Part shown: positions 30,217-40,661 of the stretch, one piece after another
Layout of the letters: each line of letters begins with the position of its first letter
Position numbering within the stretch: position 1 is the first letter of the stretch
From: Theristus sp. LFF4_11
Taxonomy: Eukaryota; Nematoda; Chromadorea; Monhysterida; Xyalidae
NCBI GenBank assembly: GCA_030248135.1
Contig: JASANC010003007.1
Span: 1 to 64,000, forward strand
DNA: 64,000 bases
Direction: 5' to 3'
Made by a program: the position numbers and the translations under genes
Notes under the pieces: model-generated
Databases searched by the model: none
Seen by the model: only the letters and a program-made list of their open reading frames with translations
Told to the model about the DNA's origin: nothing

Positions 30217-33200
30217 TCACGTTGCTCTTTGTTTTCTGACGTGTTCTTGCCGAAGATACTTTCTCATCAACAAGCGATGCTGCTTCTGACGCATTCTGTT
30301 GCGGTAACGGCGGTATGAGTACACGGCCACTACGACGATTACGACCAGGAGCACGAACGACAAAAGCACAATTACCAAAACCAACGTGATTGTTACATTT
30401 TCGCCCGTCGAAGCATTCGGCGCCTGTGGTTTAAAAATAAGGATTGAAGAAGGCATAGACACGTCCGGATTTTGAAGAGAGACTTGAAATGAGAAAAAAT
30501 ATACGTGTAGTGGCTTTCCAGACAAGAATTTCATGTCAACTGTACAGAATGTGCCGTCACAATGTTGAATAACACTGGCGGAAAATTTTCTGGTTTCAAA
30601 AATTTTAGCATTGAAAAAGACATTTGCATTTTAAAAAAATGCCCTGAGCGTTACGTGTAGTTTGTTTGTCTCGTGTCGATCAATTGTGTCTCGAAACAAC
30701 ACCAATTACGTGTCATTTAACGTGATTGAATAAATGACGAAAAAAACCACTCCTGAACCTGACGCATTCATGGTCATGTTTAACAAAAGGTCGTGTTAGG
30801 TTTCTGGGTTGGTGACAACTGAGAACGCCTTATGTTCCACAAATTACTCAACAAATTGTTAAGCTACCACCAGTAGTAACTTAATAACAACAACAGCTAA
30901 GCAAATATAGCATTTTGCAGTTTTGTTGGGCTACCACTAGTAAATGGGCTGAAAATTAAACGCAAAAAGTAAAAAACTTTATTTTATTGAGTGAGACACT
31001 ACAGATATAGCACAACAGCTTGTTAAGTGATTTGTTCAGAAGGCGTTCTCAGTTGTGAAATTTACCGGCATGTTTTGCGGTTTTTCATGTGACGATATGT
31101 TTGTTGCATTAGTTGAAGTGGTTGTGGTAGTGGGGCTTGTTATTATAATTATTGTTGTTGTGGTGATTGTGGTGGTGGCTGTAATAATTGTGGATATTGT
31201 TGTTGTAGCTGTGGTGGCGGTAGCTGAACATCATTAAATCAAAACTGAATTTAAAAAACCTGTTTTTTACGTTTCAAGCGTTTGAATACAAGTCACCCAG
31301 TGAAACAACATAAAATCCACTATCGGAATCTGTCTTCATTTACTTGTTATCGTTTTCCGAATCGGCAATAACCTGATCTCGCAAACAGCTCGTTTCTTCT
31401 CGGTGCAGTTCTCCATGATTAATTTGTACCGTAAGCGTTGTTTAGAATCATCGGGGTAGTAAAAACGGTCACAGTTTTTCCCGGACTGTGGCGTGAAATC
31501 AAAGAAATCATTTTTAAAGGGGAGTGTAGCGTTGCGAGTTCCATTGTTTGACCAGTCGATCCAAACAAAACTGTTATTCCCGACACGGTAAAGGCCAACA
31601 TAGACACTCTGCGGGTTAAAGAACAAGGTTGGTTTTTTGTATTACACATGTGATGGTACCTTGGAAGTCCTCTCCTAAAAGTGACACGGCGAGATACCAA
31701 AAAATTGATATGATCAAAATTTTACTGTTCTGATCTCAAACCCATTTACAGGGTTTTTTAGAAGTTCTTTTTGTCACTTTTTCAAAAAATTGACTTTCAT
31801 TTTTTGATCTCGTGTGATCTTTTGATCAAAAAAAACTCACATCTTCGTGTGGCACAGTTTCTCTAATCACTTGCTGTATCGTCCCACCGAGCCACCAAGC
31901 CAGGTGTCCATTGCTGTTATTTGCGTGCAGTTTTTCACACTGAAAAAGTAAATCTTACCAGTTACCGGTTTAACTGACATTAAAAAACTACCCCGATACA
32001 AAATCTGCACAAAATATGGGTTAACTAACAATAAATTTTGAAGTCTCCCAGTCGTTGTTTTCACGGGTTATGTAGTAGCAGTAAATATTGTCGTTTACGA
32101 CTCTCTCAACTAAAAACTGCAACGACGGTGCTGGTGCGGAAAGAACACAGTCTGAACAAAATTGCAATTCTTCTGACATTTTTTCTTGAAAAAGATTGGC
32201 TTGGGTTAGGATTGGGGAAGGATCACGTTCGGCTTAAGATTAGACTTTAGGATCAGAAATAGAATTAGGGCTGTTTAGTCAATGTTTTAAAATAAAAGAT
32301 AGTAAAAATAAAAGTTTAATCTCGTCACGAAACCACCATTCAAATGATGTGAGTCCCGTCCAAAAATGTTTTTTAATGCACACACCATCCTAAACCTTAA
32401 ATTTATTTTGTTTTTAGACCTTTTCCACATAAACATGGTGCTTGGGAACTGGGGAACAATAATAATGTTCAGAAACACATTCACGGATTTGATAAAACTA
32501 ATGTTTTGGCTTGCCCACTCATGGTGTCTTGCGGTACACTTGTCTGGTAATATCTTTTATTTTGGTCCCGCGTCTCAGTGCGCGTATAGATGGGTAAGCA
32601 GTCTCATGCACGACGAGGGAATTCAAAATTGGCAAAGGGACCCGAGGCCCCTAAATAAGGCTTGGTCACTTAGGCTATTCTGAATTACCACAGATTGAAA
32701 CTACAGGGTGTTTTAGAAATAGTGGGTAGGTGTTTGACACGTTATTTCTCGAGTTGTGATGAACCATATTCAATGAAATTTTAGTTAGTTGATCAAAAAA
32801 GTTCAACTTGGATTTGTGCAAAATTTCAGAAAAATCGTTCACCTGCAAACGAATGACAGAGCAAAACACAAAAAATCAAAAATGGGCCAGAAATACCAGA
32901 TCGCGCGGCACCACCGGACAACAAAAGACAACGCTCAATGCTAACATTCAAAAGAACATTTTAAAATGGGTATGGCGATAACAGCAAACATCAACAACAA
33001 CGACAACAGTCAACTCAATCAAATTTTTCAAAGTGTCCATCATGAGCCTCAATGCATCGCTTGCACCTATCCGTCACGACCAAAACCGCCTTCTCGGGCA
33101 TGCACGCTGGTCTAGCACGTCCTAAAAACCGGTAAGTACGAAAAAACAAAAACAAACCAATTGGATTGAAAAAAAAACATTTCATATTCATGCATGCAAC

Positions 33201-35821
33201 GATTCGGCACGACAAGAACCCCCAGTTGCGTGCTGAAATCAATGTTTTTGTACCCCCAGTTGCGTGCTGAAATCAATGTTTTTGTACCCCAGTTGCGTGC
33301 TGAAATCAATGTTTTTGTATGTTTTGCTGTCATTCGTGTGCAGGTGAATGAATTTCTCTGAAATTTTGCAAAAATCTAAGTTGAACTTTCCTGAACAAGC
33401 GTTTAAAATTTTATTGAATATCGTGGGACGCGCGGCAGCGCAGTCCCACAATATTATTTCAGAAAGCTCATTGCGAATATTTTGAAATTTCAATCGACCA
33501 TAACATTCATGATAAATGACTAAACCAAGAAATTCTATTTGCTGTGCTAAGGTACCCTATCCATCCAAACCAAAAAAATGAAACATCGGTTGCTTCTGTT
33601 TTCAAATTTGAATTCCAAATTGTACGGTATCCTATGTAATCGACCATGCTGCGTCTGATAGGCTAGGTGCCGAATTGTGAAAAAAAAACTGTTTATACCC
33701 GTGCCGGGTATAAAAAGGGTCCCCGTGAAGGGTTTCCTGCTAAAAATCGTTGTTCTAATTTCATCTTCCACGGTACCCATGTAATCGACTGTGCTGCGTC
33801 TGATAGGCTATAGTTAAGGTGCCAAATAGCAAAAAAAGCTGATATTAACCCGTGCCTGGGTTGGAAAGGGTCCCCGTAAAGAATTTCCTGCTGAAAATCG
33901 TTGTTTTAATTTCATCTTCCACGGTATCCATGTAATCGACTATGCTGCGTCTGATAGGCTATAGTTTAGATGCCAAATAGCAAAAAGCTGATATTAACCC
34001 GTGCCTGGGTTGATAAAGGTCCCCGTAAAGGGTTTCCTGCAATAAATCGTTGCTCTGATTTCAAATTCCACGGTATCCATGTAATCGACTGTGCTGCGTC
34101 TGATAGGCTATAGTTTAAGTGCCAAATAGCAAAATGCTGATATTAGCCCGTGCCTGGGTTGAAAAGGGTCCCCGTAAAGGGTTTCCTGCTAAAAATCGTT
34201 GTTCTAATTTCATCTTCCACGGTATCCATGTAATCGACTATGCTGCGTCTGATAGGCTATAGTTTAGGTGCCAAATAGCAAAAAGCTGATATTAACCCGT
34301 GCCTGGGTTAAAAAAGGTCCCCGTAAAGGGTTTCCTGCTAAAAATCGTTGCTCTGATTTCAAACTCCACGGTATCCATGTAATCGACCATGCTGCGTCTG
34401 ATAGGCTATAGTTTAGGTGCCAAATACCGAAAAACTGATATTACCCCGTGCCTGAGTTGAAAAGGGTCTACGGAAGGGTTGCTCCTAAAAATCCTTGCTC
34501 TGATTTCAAATGCAACAGAAACCATTGCAGTCGACTGTGCTGCGTATGATAGTTTTAAGATGGTTTTAAAAAGTTTCCGTGACGGGTTTCATTCTAAATA
34601 TCGTTGAACTCATCAAGACTGTCGTTATTCAGGTGGTTTCCATGTGCTTGATCGTCCACGTTGAGTGTAACCGGAAACCATTATTATAACCATTACTTGT
34701 GTTTTGCTTGTGGGTAAGTTTTTGTTTGCATTGTTGTTAACAACAATGACCGCTCATAGATTGTCTATAAACTCTTTGAGATATAAAAGAAAAAGACAAG
34801 TTCGGAAAAATGCCCGAAGGGCATGAAAAAGACCAAATATTATTTCAGAATGACACAGATAGAAAAGTGTGACACAAGGATTTTCACAAGATCAAACATT
34901 TTATGAAACGTGTGTGAACTGGAAAGTTACAAACTGAAATAATATTTACGTCAGAAAATTTTTGTCATTTCAAGGCACCGGGTTCCGGTTGTGACCGCAC
35001 TCACCGTAAAAGGGTTCAGCCCGCAAACACCATATTAAGCAAGTCGTTTCATACAGTATTCACAAACAAAAAGAGCAATGTTCACAACAGCAAATTATTT
35101 TTTGCAGGATCAAATGAAGTCAGATAAAATTCGTACAGAGATTGTGCCTTCCTTGAGAATGACAAAAAAGATATTGGCGTAAATATTATTTCAGTTTGTA
35201 ACTTTCCAGTTCACACACGTTTCATAAAATGTTTGATCTTGTGAAAATCCTTGTGTCACACTTTTCTATCTGTGTCATTCTGAAATAATATTTGGTCTTT
35301 TTCATGCCCTTCGGGCATTTTTCCGAACTTGTTGAATTGAAACACAACTCGAGAAATAACAACGTCAAACACCTACCCACTACTGCTGAAACACCCTGTA
35401 GTTTCCTTTTACGTCCACAACCGCATTGAGTCGCAGGTATTAAAGAAAATTATGCCGCGCACTGCAGAGTAAAACTGACTGCCTGCTAGAAGCTACTTGA
35501 GTGTCTCAACAAAATCAAAGAAAATTGTTAGTTGCAGAGGAGTCTCACCAACAGGTTCACGGCGCAGTTCCACAACGTGCACAATTCCAGCTCTTGGCGA
35601 TCTTACCAGCAACTGTTTCACCAAGGAGTCGCCTGTGGCGGCAACTGTGGCATTGGTATTTTTTGAATGACAGGTTCTGATAGATTGACTGTGTTTTCTA
35701 AAGTTTCTAAATTTTAAAAACTAACAAAAAACAACCAACTTTTTATTAGCCCGTGGTCTGCAGTTAAACGCAGAGACAGGAGCGAAACCAGGATGAGCAC
35801 AGCGGAATAACAGAAGGGCAT
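30217..35821 (-). CDS. Gene G: CTLD receptor with basic tail, stalk frameshift
   Basis: Exons (minus): 35821-35740 signal peptide (MPFCYSAVLILVSLLSLRL), 35644-35549 N-terminal exon (LVKQLLVRSPRAGIVHVVEL), 32151-32030 CTLD a, 31939-31841 CTLD b, 31608-31344 CTLD c, 31224-31066 stalk, 30423-30217 membrane exon ending RKQRAT. CTLD marks are CVLSAPAPS, YCYYITRENNDWETSKFI, CEKLHANNSNGHLAWW, VYVGLYRV, WIDWSNNG, NCDRF and ENCTEKKRAVCEI. The stalk exon is one base too long: an extra base in a CAA run near 31200 breaks the Thr frame and leads to a stop. It is either a recent pseudogene or an assembly or length error. The intron between the N-terminal and CTLD a exons holds a 2.7-kb element (32704-35398). 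Duplicate of the gene I locus. Confidence 0.8.
32550..32700 (+). repeat. Dispersed TTTTATTTTGGTCCCGC repeat, further copy
   Basis: Matches 9700-9837 and 39455-39660, including GAATTCAAAATTGGCAAAGG and TTGGTCACTTAGG. It is directly followed by the TA-flanked element at 32704. Confidence 0.65.
33207..33320. repeat. Three-copy ~35-bp minisatellite
   Basis: Three copies of CCCCAGTTGCGTGCTGAAAT plus CAATGTTTTTGT in tandem. The related element at 20194-21022 has a single copy, so this is a local expansion. Confidence 0.9.
33545..34560. repeat. ~148-bp tandem satellite, six to seven units
   Basis: The units share CCATGTAATCGAC, TGCTGCGTCTGATAGGCTAT, GTGCCAAATAGCAAA, CCCGTGCCTGGGTTG and GGTCCCCGTAAAGGGTTTCC. 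Starts lie near 33630, 33778, 33928, 34077, 34225 and 34374, so the period is 148-150. Units at the right edge are degenerate. I see no ORF or RNA gene in it. Confidence 0.9.
34797..35331. mobile_element. Nested hairpin element with ~150-bp inverted arms
   Basis: The left arm 34797-34948 (GTTCGGAAAAATGCCCGAAG, CATTTTATGAAACGTGTGTG) is mirrored nearly exactly at 35182-35331. The middle is about 230 bases without an ORF. It sits inside the IS630-type element 32704-35398. Confidence 0.8.
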
Positions 35822-36317
35822 CTTGTTGAAATCTGGATTCGCACAACAAAAAACAAAAAAGTGAGTGGGAAGATGATGACGATCACAACGATGGACGAAA
35901 TTTTAAATGTTGACCAATGTAAAGAATCGAATTGAAAATAAGAGAAAGAATTACTGATTGATACATATATTTTTCTTTACAACTTGGTTCAACTTGGATT
36001 GAGCATTAGTTTTTGTTAAATCGTCGAACCAATAAGCAAATAATAATCCAGTCTATCCAACTGCATTGCCTCCATTAAAACAGAGTTTACCGCACCGTTG
36101 CTGTGAAATGGCTGGGCCAATCCGTAACCGTACCGTGTAGCAAAGTCTACCGCGGCAACTCTAGACTGTAGGTTAAAATTCAACCCGAGCGATCGATTTC
36201 TTGCTGCAGCCCATGTGCTGGCGTTTTGCTAGTTTTTCCACGTCACTGATTTTTCATTCATCTTTACTCAACTGGTTACAAAGAAACATAGCTTCTTCCG
36301 TTGATGACAAACTTGAT
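35822..36317. other. Upstream region of gene G
   Basis: Homologous to the region upstream of gene I (38452-38960) and so probably an old promoter/5' UTR block of the family. It contains no exon that I can support. Confidence 0.5.
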
Positions 36318-36882
36318 GCCAAATGGGGTAAGGAAAGGAATGCAGGGGAGACCACTAAAAAAAGTAAATTTCCCATTCTCAAATTTGCTTGACAGATATT
36401 TGCATTATTTGTCCGCAACAGAACGGACAATTTTTGGTTTGGTCATAGGTCAAGGAAAATAGCACGTCAGTGTCAATTATAAGAAGCGTTTGGGGGACTG
36501 AATATCCAAAAAAATTCTCAGTTTTGATTGATAAACACTCTATTTTTCAGTTCTCAAGAACTGCACGGACAGAGTTGGTCACGGCATTTTGCACAACAGT
36601 CGTGTGATGAAAACTGCGATCCATACGCGCAATCGAATCCATGCAAGACATAAATCCCGTGCGCAAACTTGTCCGTCCGCACGTGCGGACATACCAAACG
36701 TTTTGCCCACGCGAATTAGTTCTCCGTGTGTACGCACGGCACTTCAGTCGTTCTAAATGCGGTGCGCAGTTTTCAGTTTTGTCGTGTGGCGTAAACGAAA
36801 CGACTGTTTTGCGCCCCTCATTTAGAACGACGTGCGTTCCGTGCGTACGCACGAAAAACTAATTGCTAAACGCGCCTTTAAA
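36318..36882. mobile_element. Partial copy of the foldback element at 11423-12721
   Basis: Matches about 12300-12722 directly: TTTGCATT...GTCCGCAACAGAACGGAC, ACGCGAATTAGTT, then TAATTGCTAAACGCGCCTTT at the end. The left half of the element is missing. It lies just where the stalk of gene I should follow. Confidence 0.7.
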
Positions 36883-37156
36883 GCTTCATGTTACATTGTG
36901 TTGTTTGAGTGGTTTGTTGGTAGTATGCGTTGATAGCGGATATAATGCGTGACGTATCTGCTTGTTTTACAGTTTTGTATTAGTGTTCACTTTGCTGTAA
37001 TATCACTTTGTGCAAGTCGTTTTATTGTGTTTTTATGCTGAGCAAAACTGTGTTTCTGGAACGGCAAAGAAATATTGTCAATACAAGTGCAACCGTGGAA
37101 TTCTATATACCAGTGAAACAACATAAAATCCACTATCGGAATCTGTCTTCATTTAC

Positions 37157-38451
37157 TTGTTATCGTTTTCTGAATCGACAATAACCTGATCTGGCAAACA
37201 GCTCGTTTCTTCTCGGTGCAGTTCTCCATGATTAATTTGTATCGTGAGGGTTGATTTGGATCATCGGGATCAGTGTGGTAAAAACGGCCACAGTTTTTCC
37301 CGGACTGTGGCGTGAAATCAAAGAAATCATTTTTAAAGGGGAGTGTAGCGTTGCGAGTTCCATTGTTTGACCAGTCGATCCAAACAGAACTGTTATTCCC
37401 GACATGGTAAAGGCCAACATAGACACTCTGCGGGTTAAAAAACAACGTTGGTTTATTTGTATTACACATGTGGTGGTACCTTGGAGACGCGGAGAGAAAC
37501 CAAAAAACAATTGATTTGATCAAAATTTTACTACCTATTCTGATCTCAAACCCATTTACAGGGTTCTTTATAAGTTGTTTTTGTCACTTTTTCGAAAAAA
37601 ATTGTCTTTCATTTTTTGATCTCGTGTGATCTTTTGATAAAAAACTCACATCTTCGTGTGGCACAGTTTTTTTAACCAATTGCAGTATCGTCCCACCGAG
37701 CCACCAAGCCAGGTGTCCATTGCTGCTATCTGCGTGCAGTTGTTCACACTGAAAAAGTAAACCAGTTACCGGTTTAACTGACATTAAAAAACTACCCCAA
37801 TACAAAAGCTGCACAAAATATGGGTTAACTAACAATAAATTTTGAAGTCTCCCAGTCGTTGTTTTCACGGGTTATGTAGTAGCAGTAGATATTGTCGTTT
37901 ACGACTCTCTCAACTAAAAACTGCAACGACGGTGCCGGTGCGGAAAGAACACAGTCTGAACAAAATTGCAATTCATCTGACATCTTTTTTTCTTGCAAAG
38001 ATTGGCTTGTGTTAGGATTGGGGAAGGATCACGTTCGGCTTAAGATTAGACATTAGGATCAGAAATAGTGACTGGCGTGCACTGCAGAGTAAAACTGACT
38101 GCCAGCTAGAACCTACTTGAGTGTCTCAACAATATCAAAGAAAAATGTCAGTTGCAGAGGAGTCTCACCAACAGGTTCATAGCGCAGTTCCACAACGTGC
38201 GCAATTCCAGCTCTTGGCGTTCTTACCAGCGACTGTTTCACCAATGAGTTGCCTGTGGCGGCCGCTATGGCATTGGTATTTTTTGAATGACAGGTTCTGA
38301 TAGATTGACTGTGTTTTCTAAAGTTTCTTAAGTTTCTAAATTTTAAAAACTAACAAAAAAACAACCAACTTTTTATTGGCACGTGGTCTCCAGTTAAACG
38401 CAGAGACAGGATCGAAACCAGGATGAGCACAGCGGAATAAAAGAAGGGCAT
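37157..38451 (-). CDS. Gene I: CTLD receptor lacking stalk and membrane exons
   Basis: Exons (minus): 38451-38370 signal peptide (MPFFYSAVLILVSILSLRL), 38264-38169 N-terminal exon (LVKQSLVRTPRAGIAHVVEL), 37955-37834 CTLD a, 37748-37650 CTLD b, 37427-37157 CTLD c. Phases 1,1,0,0,1. Landmarks are CVLSAPAPS, YCYYITRENNDWETSKFI, CEQLHADSSNGHLAWW, VYVGLYHV, WIDWSNNGTRNATLP, NCGRF and ENCTEKKRAVCQI. Homology to gene G stops at about 37075. The 1.2 kb after CTLD c holds a foldback fragment and G's upstream region but no Thr-rich stalk. The CTLD c donor (A|GTAAAT) is intact, but no partner exon precedes gene G, so the gene is truncated or would have to splice into G's exons, and its reading frame ends TSK then stop if the donor is ignored. 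Confidence 0.78.
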
Positions 38452-38989
38452 CTTGGGGAAATCTGGATTCGCCAAAAAACAAAAAAGTGAACACGAAGAT
38501 GATGACGATGACAACAATGGACGAAATTTTGAATGTTGAATGGGAATGTGTCGATTGAGACAACGTAAAGAATCGAAATGAAAATGAGAGAAATACTGTT
38601 TGGTGTTTCGCACATATATAGGATATTTCTCTGCATCTTGGTTCAACTTGGGCTGAGCATTAGTACTTTTTGAATCGTCGACCCAATCAGCTAATGGTAG
38701 TCCAGTCAATCCAAGTGCACTGTCTCCATTAAAAGTGAACCTACCGCTCCGTTTGTTGCTGTAAACGGCTGGTTTAAACCGTAACCGTACCGGAGTCGCG
38801 TGGCAAAAAGGTCTACCCCGGCAACTCTAGACTGTAAGTTAAAGTTCATCCTGAGCGATCGATTTCTTGCTGTAGTCTAGTGCTACCGTTTTGCTACTAG
38901 CGTTTCCACGTGTCACTAGTTTTTCATTCATCTTTCCTGAACTGGTTACACAGAATCATAGTTTGTTGTTCCGTTATTGACTAGAGCTG

Positions 38990-39448
38990 TACCGTATTAC
39001 CCCCAATAAACCCCATGGGGGATTAATACGTCAGCGACTTTTAGGGGTGGGGGTTTATTGGTGGGGGGGGGATAATTGGTGGGGGGGGGTTTATTTACTA
39101 AAAATTTTAGGGGTGGGGGTTTGTTGAGAAATGGCAAAAATACCTTGCATGGCAGGCAAGAAAGTCGCAGAAACTTCTACTTTTCACAGAGATTTCCTTT
39201 TGTAACAGCCTTTTGTAATGAAATTACCATTAACTCATCCCTTTGGGGCCTTTGGTAGCACAATTTCACCAATGTCACTGCATTCAGCCACTGAATTCGC
39301 TGGGTATGTGTTTCAAACAGGTTTCCAATTAACCCCCATGGGGGATTATTTGAGGGGGGGGGAATTATTCGGAAACCTGTCGGGGGGTGGGGGTTTATTG
39401 GTGGGGAGGGTGATTAATGGTGGGGGGTTTAATGGGGGTAATACGGTA
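38990..39448. mobile_element. C/G-rich MITE (TACCGTATTACC ends), copy 2
   Basis: ACCGTATTACCCCCAATAAA at the left is mirrored by TTTAATGGGGGTAATACGGT. It shares the core with 21563-22006 in opposite orientation (CCATTAACTCATCCCTTTGG, GGGTATGTGTTTCAAACAGG). G-runs stay open in some frames as Gly-rich peptides, which are not genes. Confidence 0.8.
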
Positions 39449-39454
39449 TATATT

Positions 39455-39660
39455 TTATTTTGGTCCCGCGTCTCAATGAGCGCATAGATGGGTAAGCTGT
39501 CTATGGGTAAGATGGGTATGCACGACGCTGGATTTCAAAATTGGTAAAGGGATCCGAGTCCGCTGAATAAGACCGGGTCACTTAGCTATTCTGAGTTACC
39601 ACATAAAGATTGAAACTAGTTTCCTTTCACGTCCACAACCGCAATGAGTTGCAGGTCTTA
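39455..39660 (+). repeat. Dispersed TTTTATTTTGGTCCCGC repeat, longest copy
   Basis: Contains the full block: TTTTATTTTGGTCCCGCGTC, TTTCAAAATTGGTAAAGGGA, GGGTCACTTAGC, then TTACCACATAAAGATTGAAA and CCTTTCACGTCCACAACCGC. Shorter copies are at 9700, 32550 and 59730. Confidence 0.65.
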
Positions 39661-39754
39661 AAGAAAAGATTGTACAAAAAAGTGAAAAACTGTATCGGAA
39701 CCGCTGGATTTGACACTGAACTCAAAACGAATAACAATCCGAAAAATACACACT

Positions 39755-40252
39755 CACAACCATTATGATCTCTATGCACAGTTCGGAGCGGCTGTTCAAA
39801 AAACGCTTATGGCTATTATCTTTAATTTTTCTGTTCGTCTTATGGCCATTATGGCTTGATGGCTTGCATATTCTTGAAAGTTTCTTAATTCCCTTGGATT
39901 GCTGACGTGTTAGTCCATCTATATACAGAAATATACAGTCCATCTGAATCATATATACAACCAGCTGATTGGTTTGTTGCACGCACATGCAGTTATGGAT
40001 GCATTCTGTGCAGGCATTGCTGTGGAGGCGGAGATTGCCTACCCAGAATGCATGCATCAACTGCGTCTGTGTGCAGCCAGCCAATCAGCGAGTTGTATAT
40101 ATTATCCAGGTGTACTGTATGTAAAAGCAAGGCGTGGTGTAAAAAACGTCAGTAAAAATTAAGGCAGTAAAAAAGTAGAAAATGAGAGTAATGCTTCTAG
40201 TAGTGTCAATCAGTGAATTATAAAAACTCCATCGACAAAAAATGAACCGTAG
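39755..40252. repeat. Duplicated spacer segment, copy of 25567-26035
   Basis: Direct duplicate downstream of gene H's membrane exon. It includes the hairpin MITE 39939-40125 with its GCATTGCTGTGGAGGCGGAG core. Confidence 0.85.
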
Positions 40253-40661
40253 GTAATCAAGAGTTTGAGACAACAAAGCAACAAAAAAGCAGAGGTAAAA
40301 ACAAACACATGTGACACCACTTGTAAAAGTTTAACACACCGTTCTAACTGCTATTACGTGCGATATTGTATTTGTGCCTGTGTTTGTTTGCAACAATACT
40401 GCTACACACTACATGTATTATCGTTTCAGAAGATCCGAGGCACAAAAGTTTCACGCCTCATGAAAACCACCGAGGCACAACCGAACCAAACGCCTAAATC
40501 ATCACCACACACACCAAAAGCGTCTACCGTAACCTAATTTTGAATTCCGTGAAACATTTTCGTAAACCCGTGGGCAAACGCATCGAGTCCCGGATCCAAA
40601 ATAAAAGATAATGACAGAGTGCACCGTCTTCAGACTATGTCGCACATAAAAAATCACAGAA

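Larger units (their letters stand above)
32704..35398. mobile_element. IS630/Tc1-type element, copy 2, expanded by nested repeats
   Basis: Ends CAGGGTGTTTTAGAAATAGT and ACTGCTGAAACACCCTG with TA flanks; homologous to 20194-21022. A transposase C-terminal fragment on the minus strand (about 33015-33110) reads DRCKRCIEAHDGHFEKFD. Relative to copy 1 it has gained a ~35-base minisatellite (33207-33320), a ~148-base satellite (33545-34560) and a hairpin element (34797-35331). It lies in the gene G intron. Confidence 0.85.

Noticed and set aside
33545..34560. CRISPR array
   Set aside because: The whole ~148-base unit repeats without separate unique spacers, and the genome is eukaryotic; it is a satellite.
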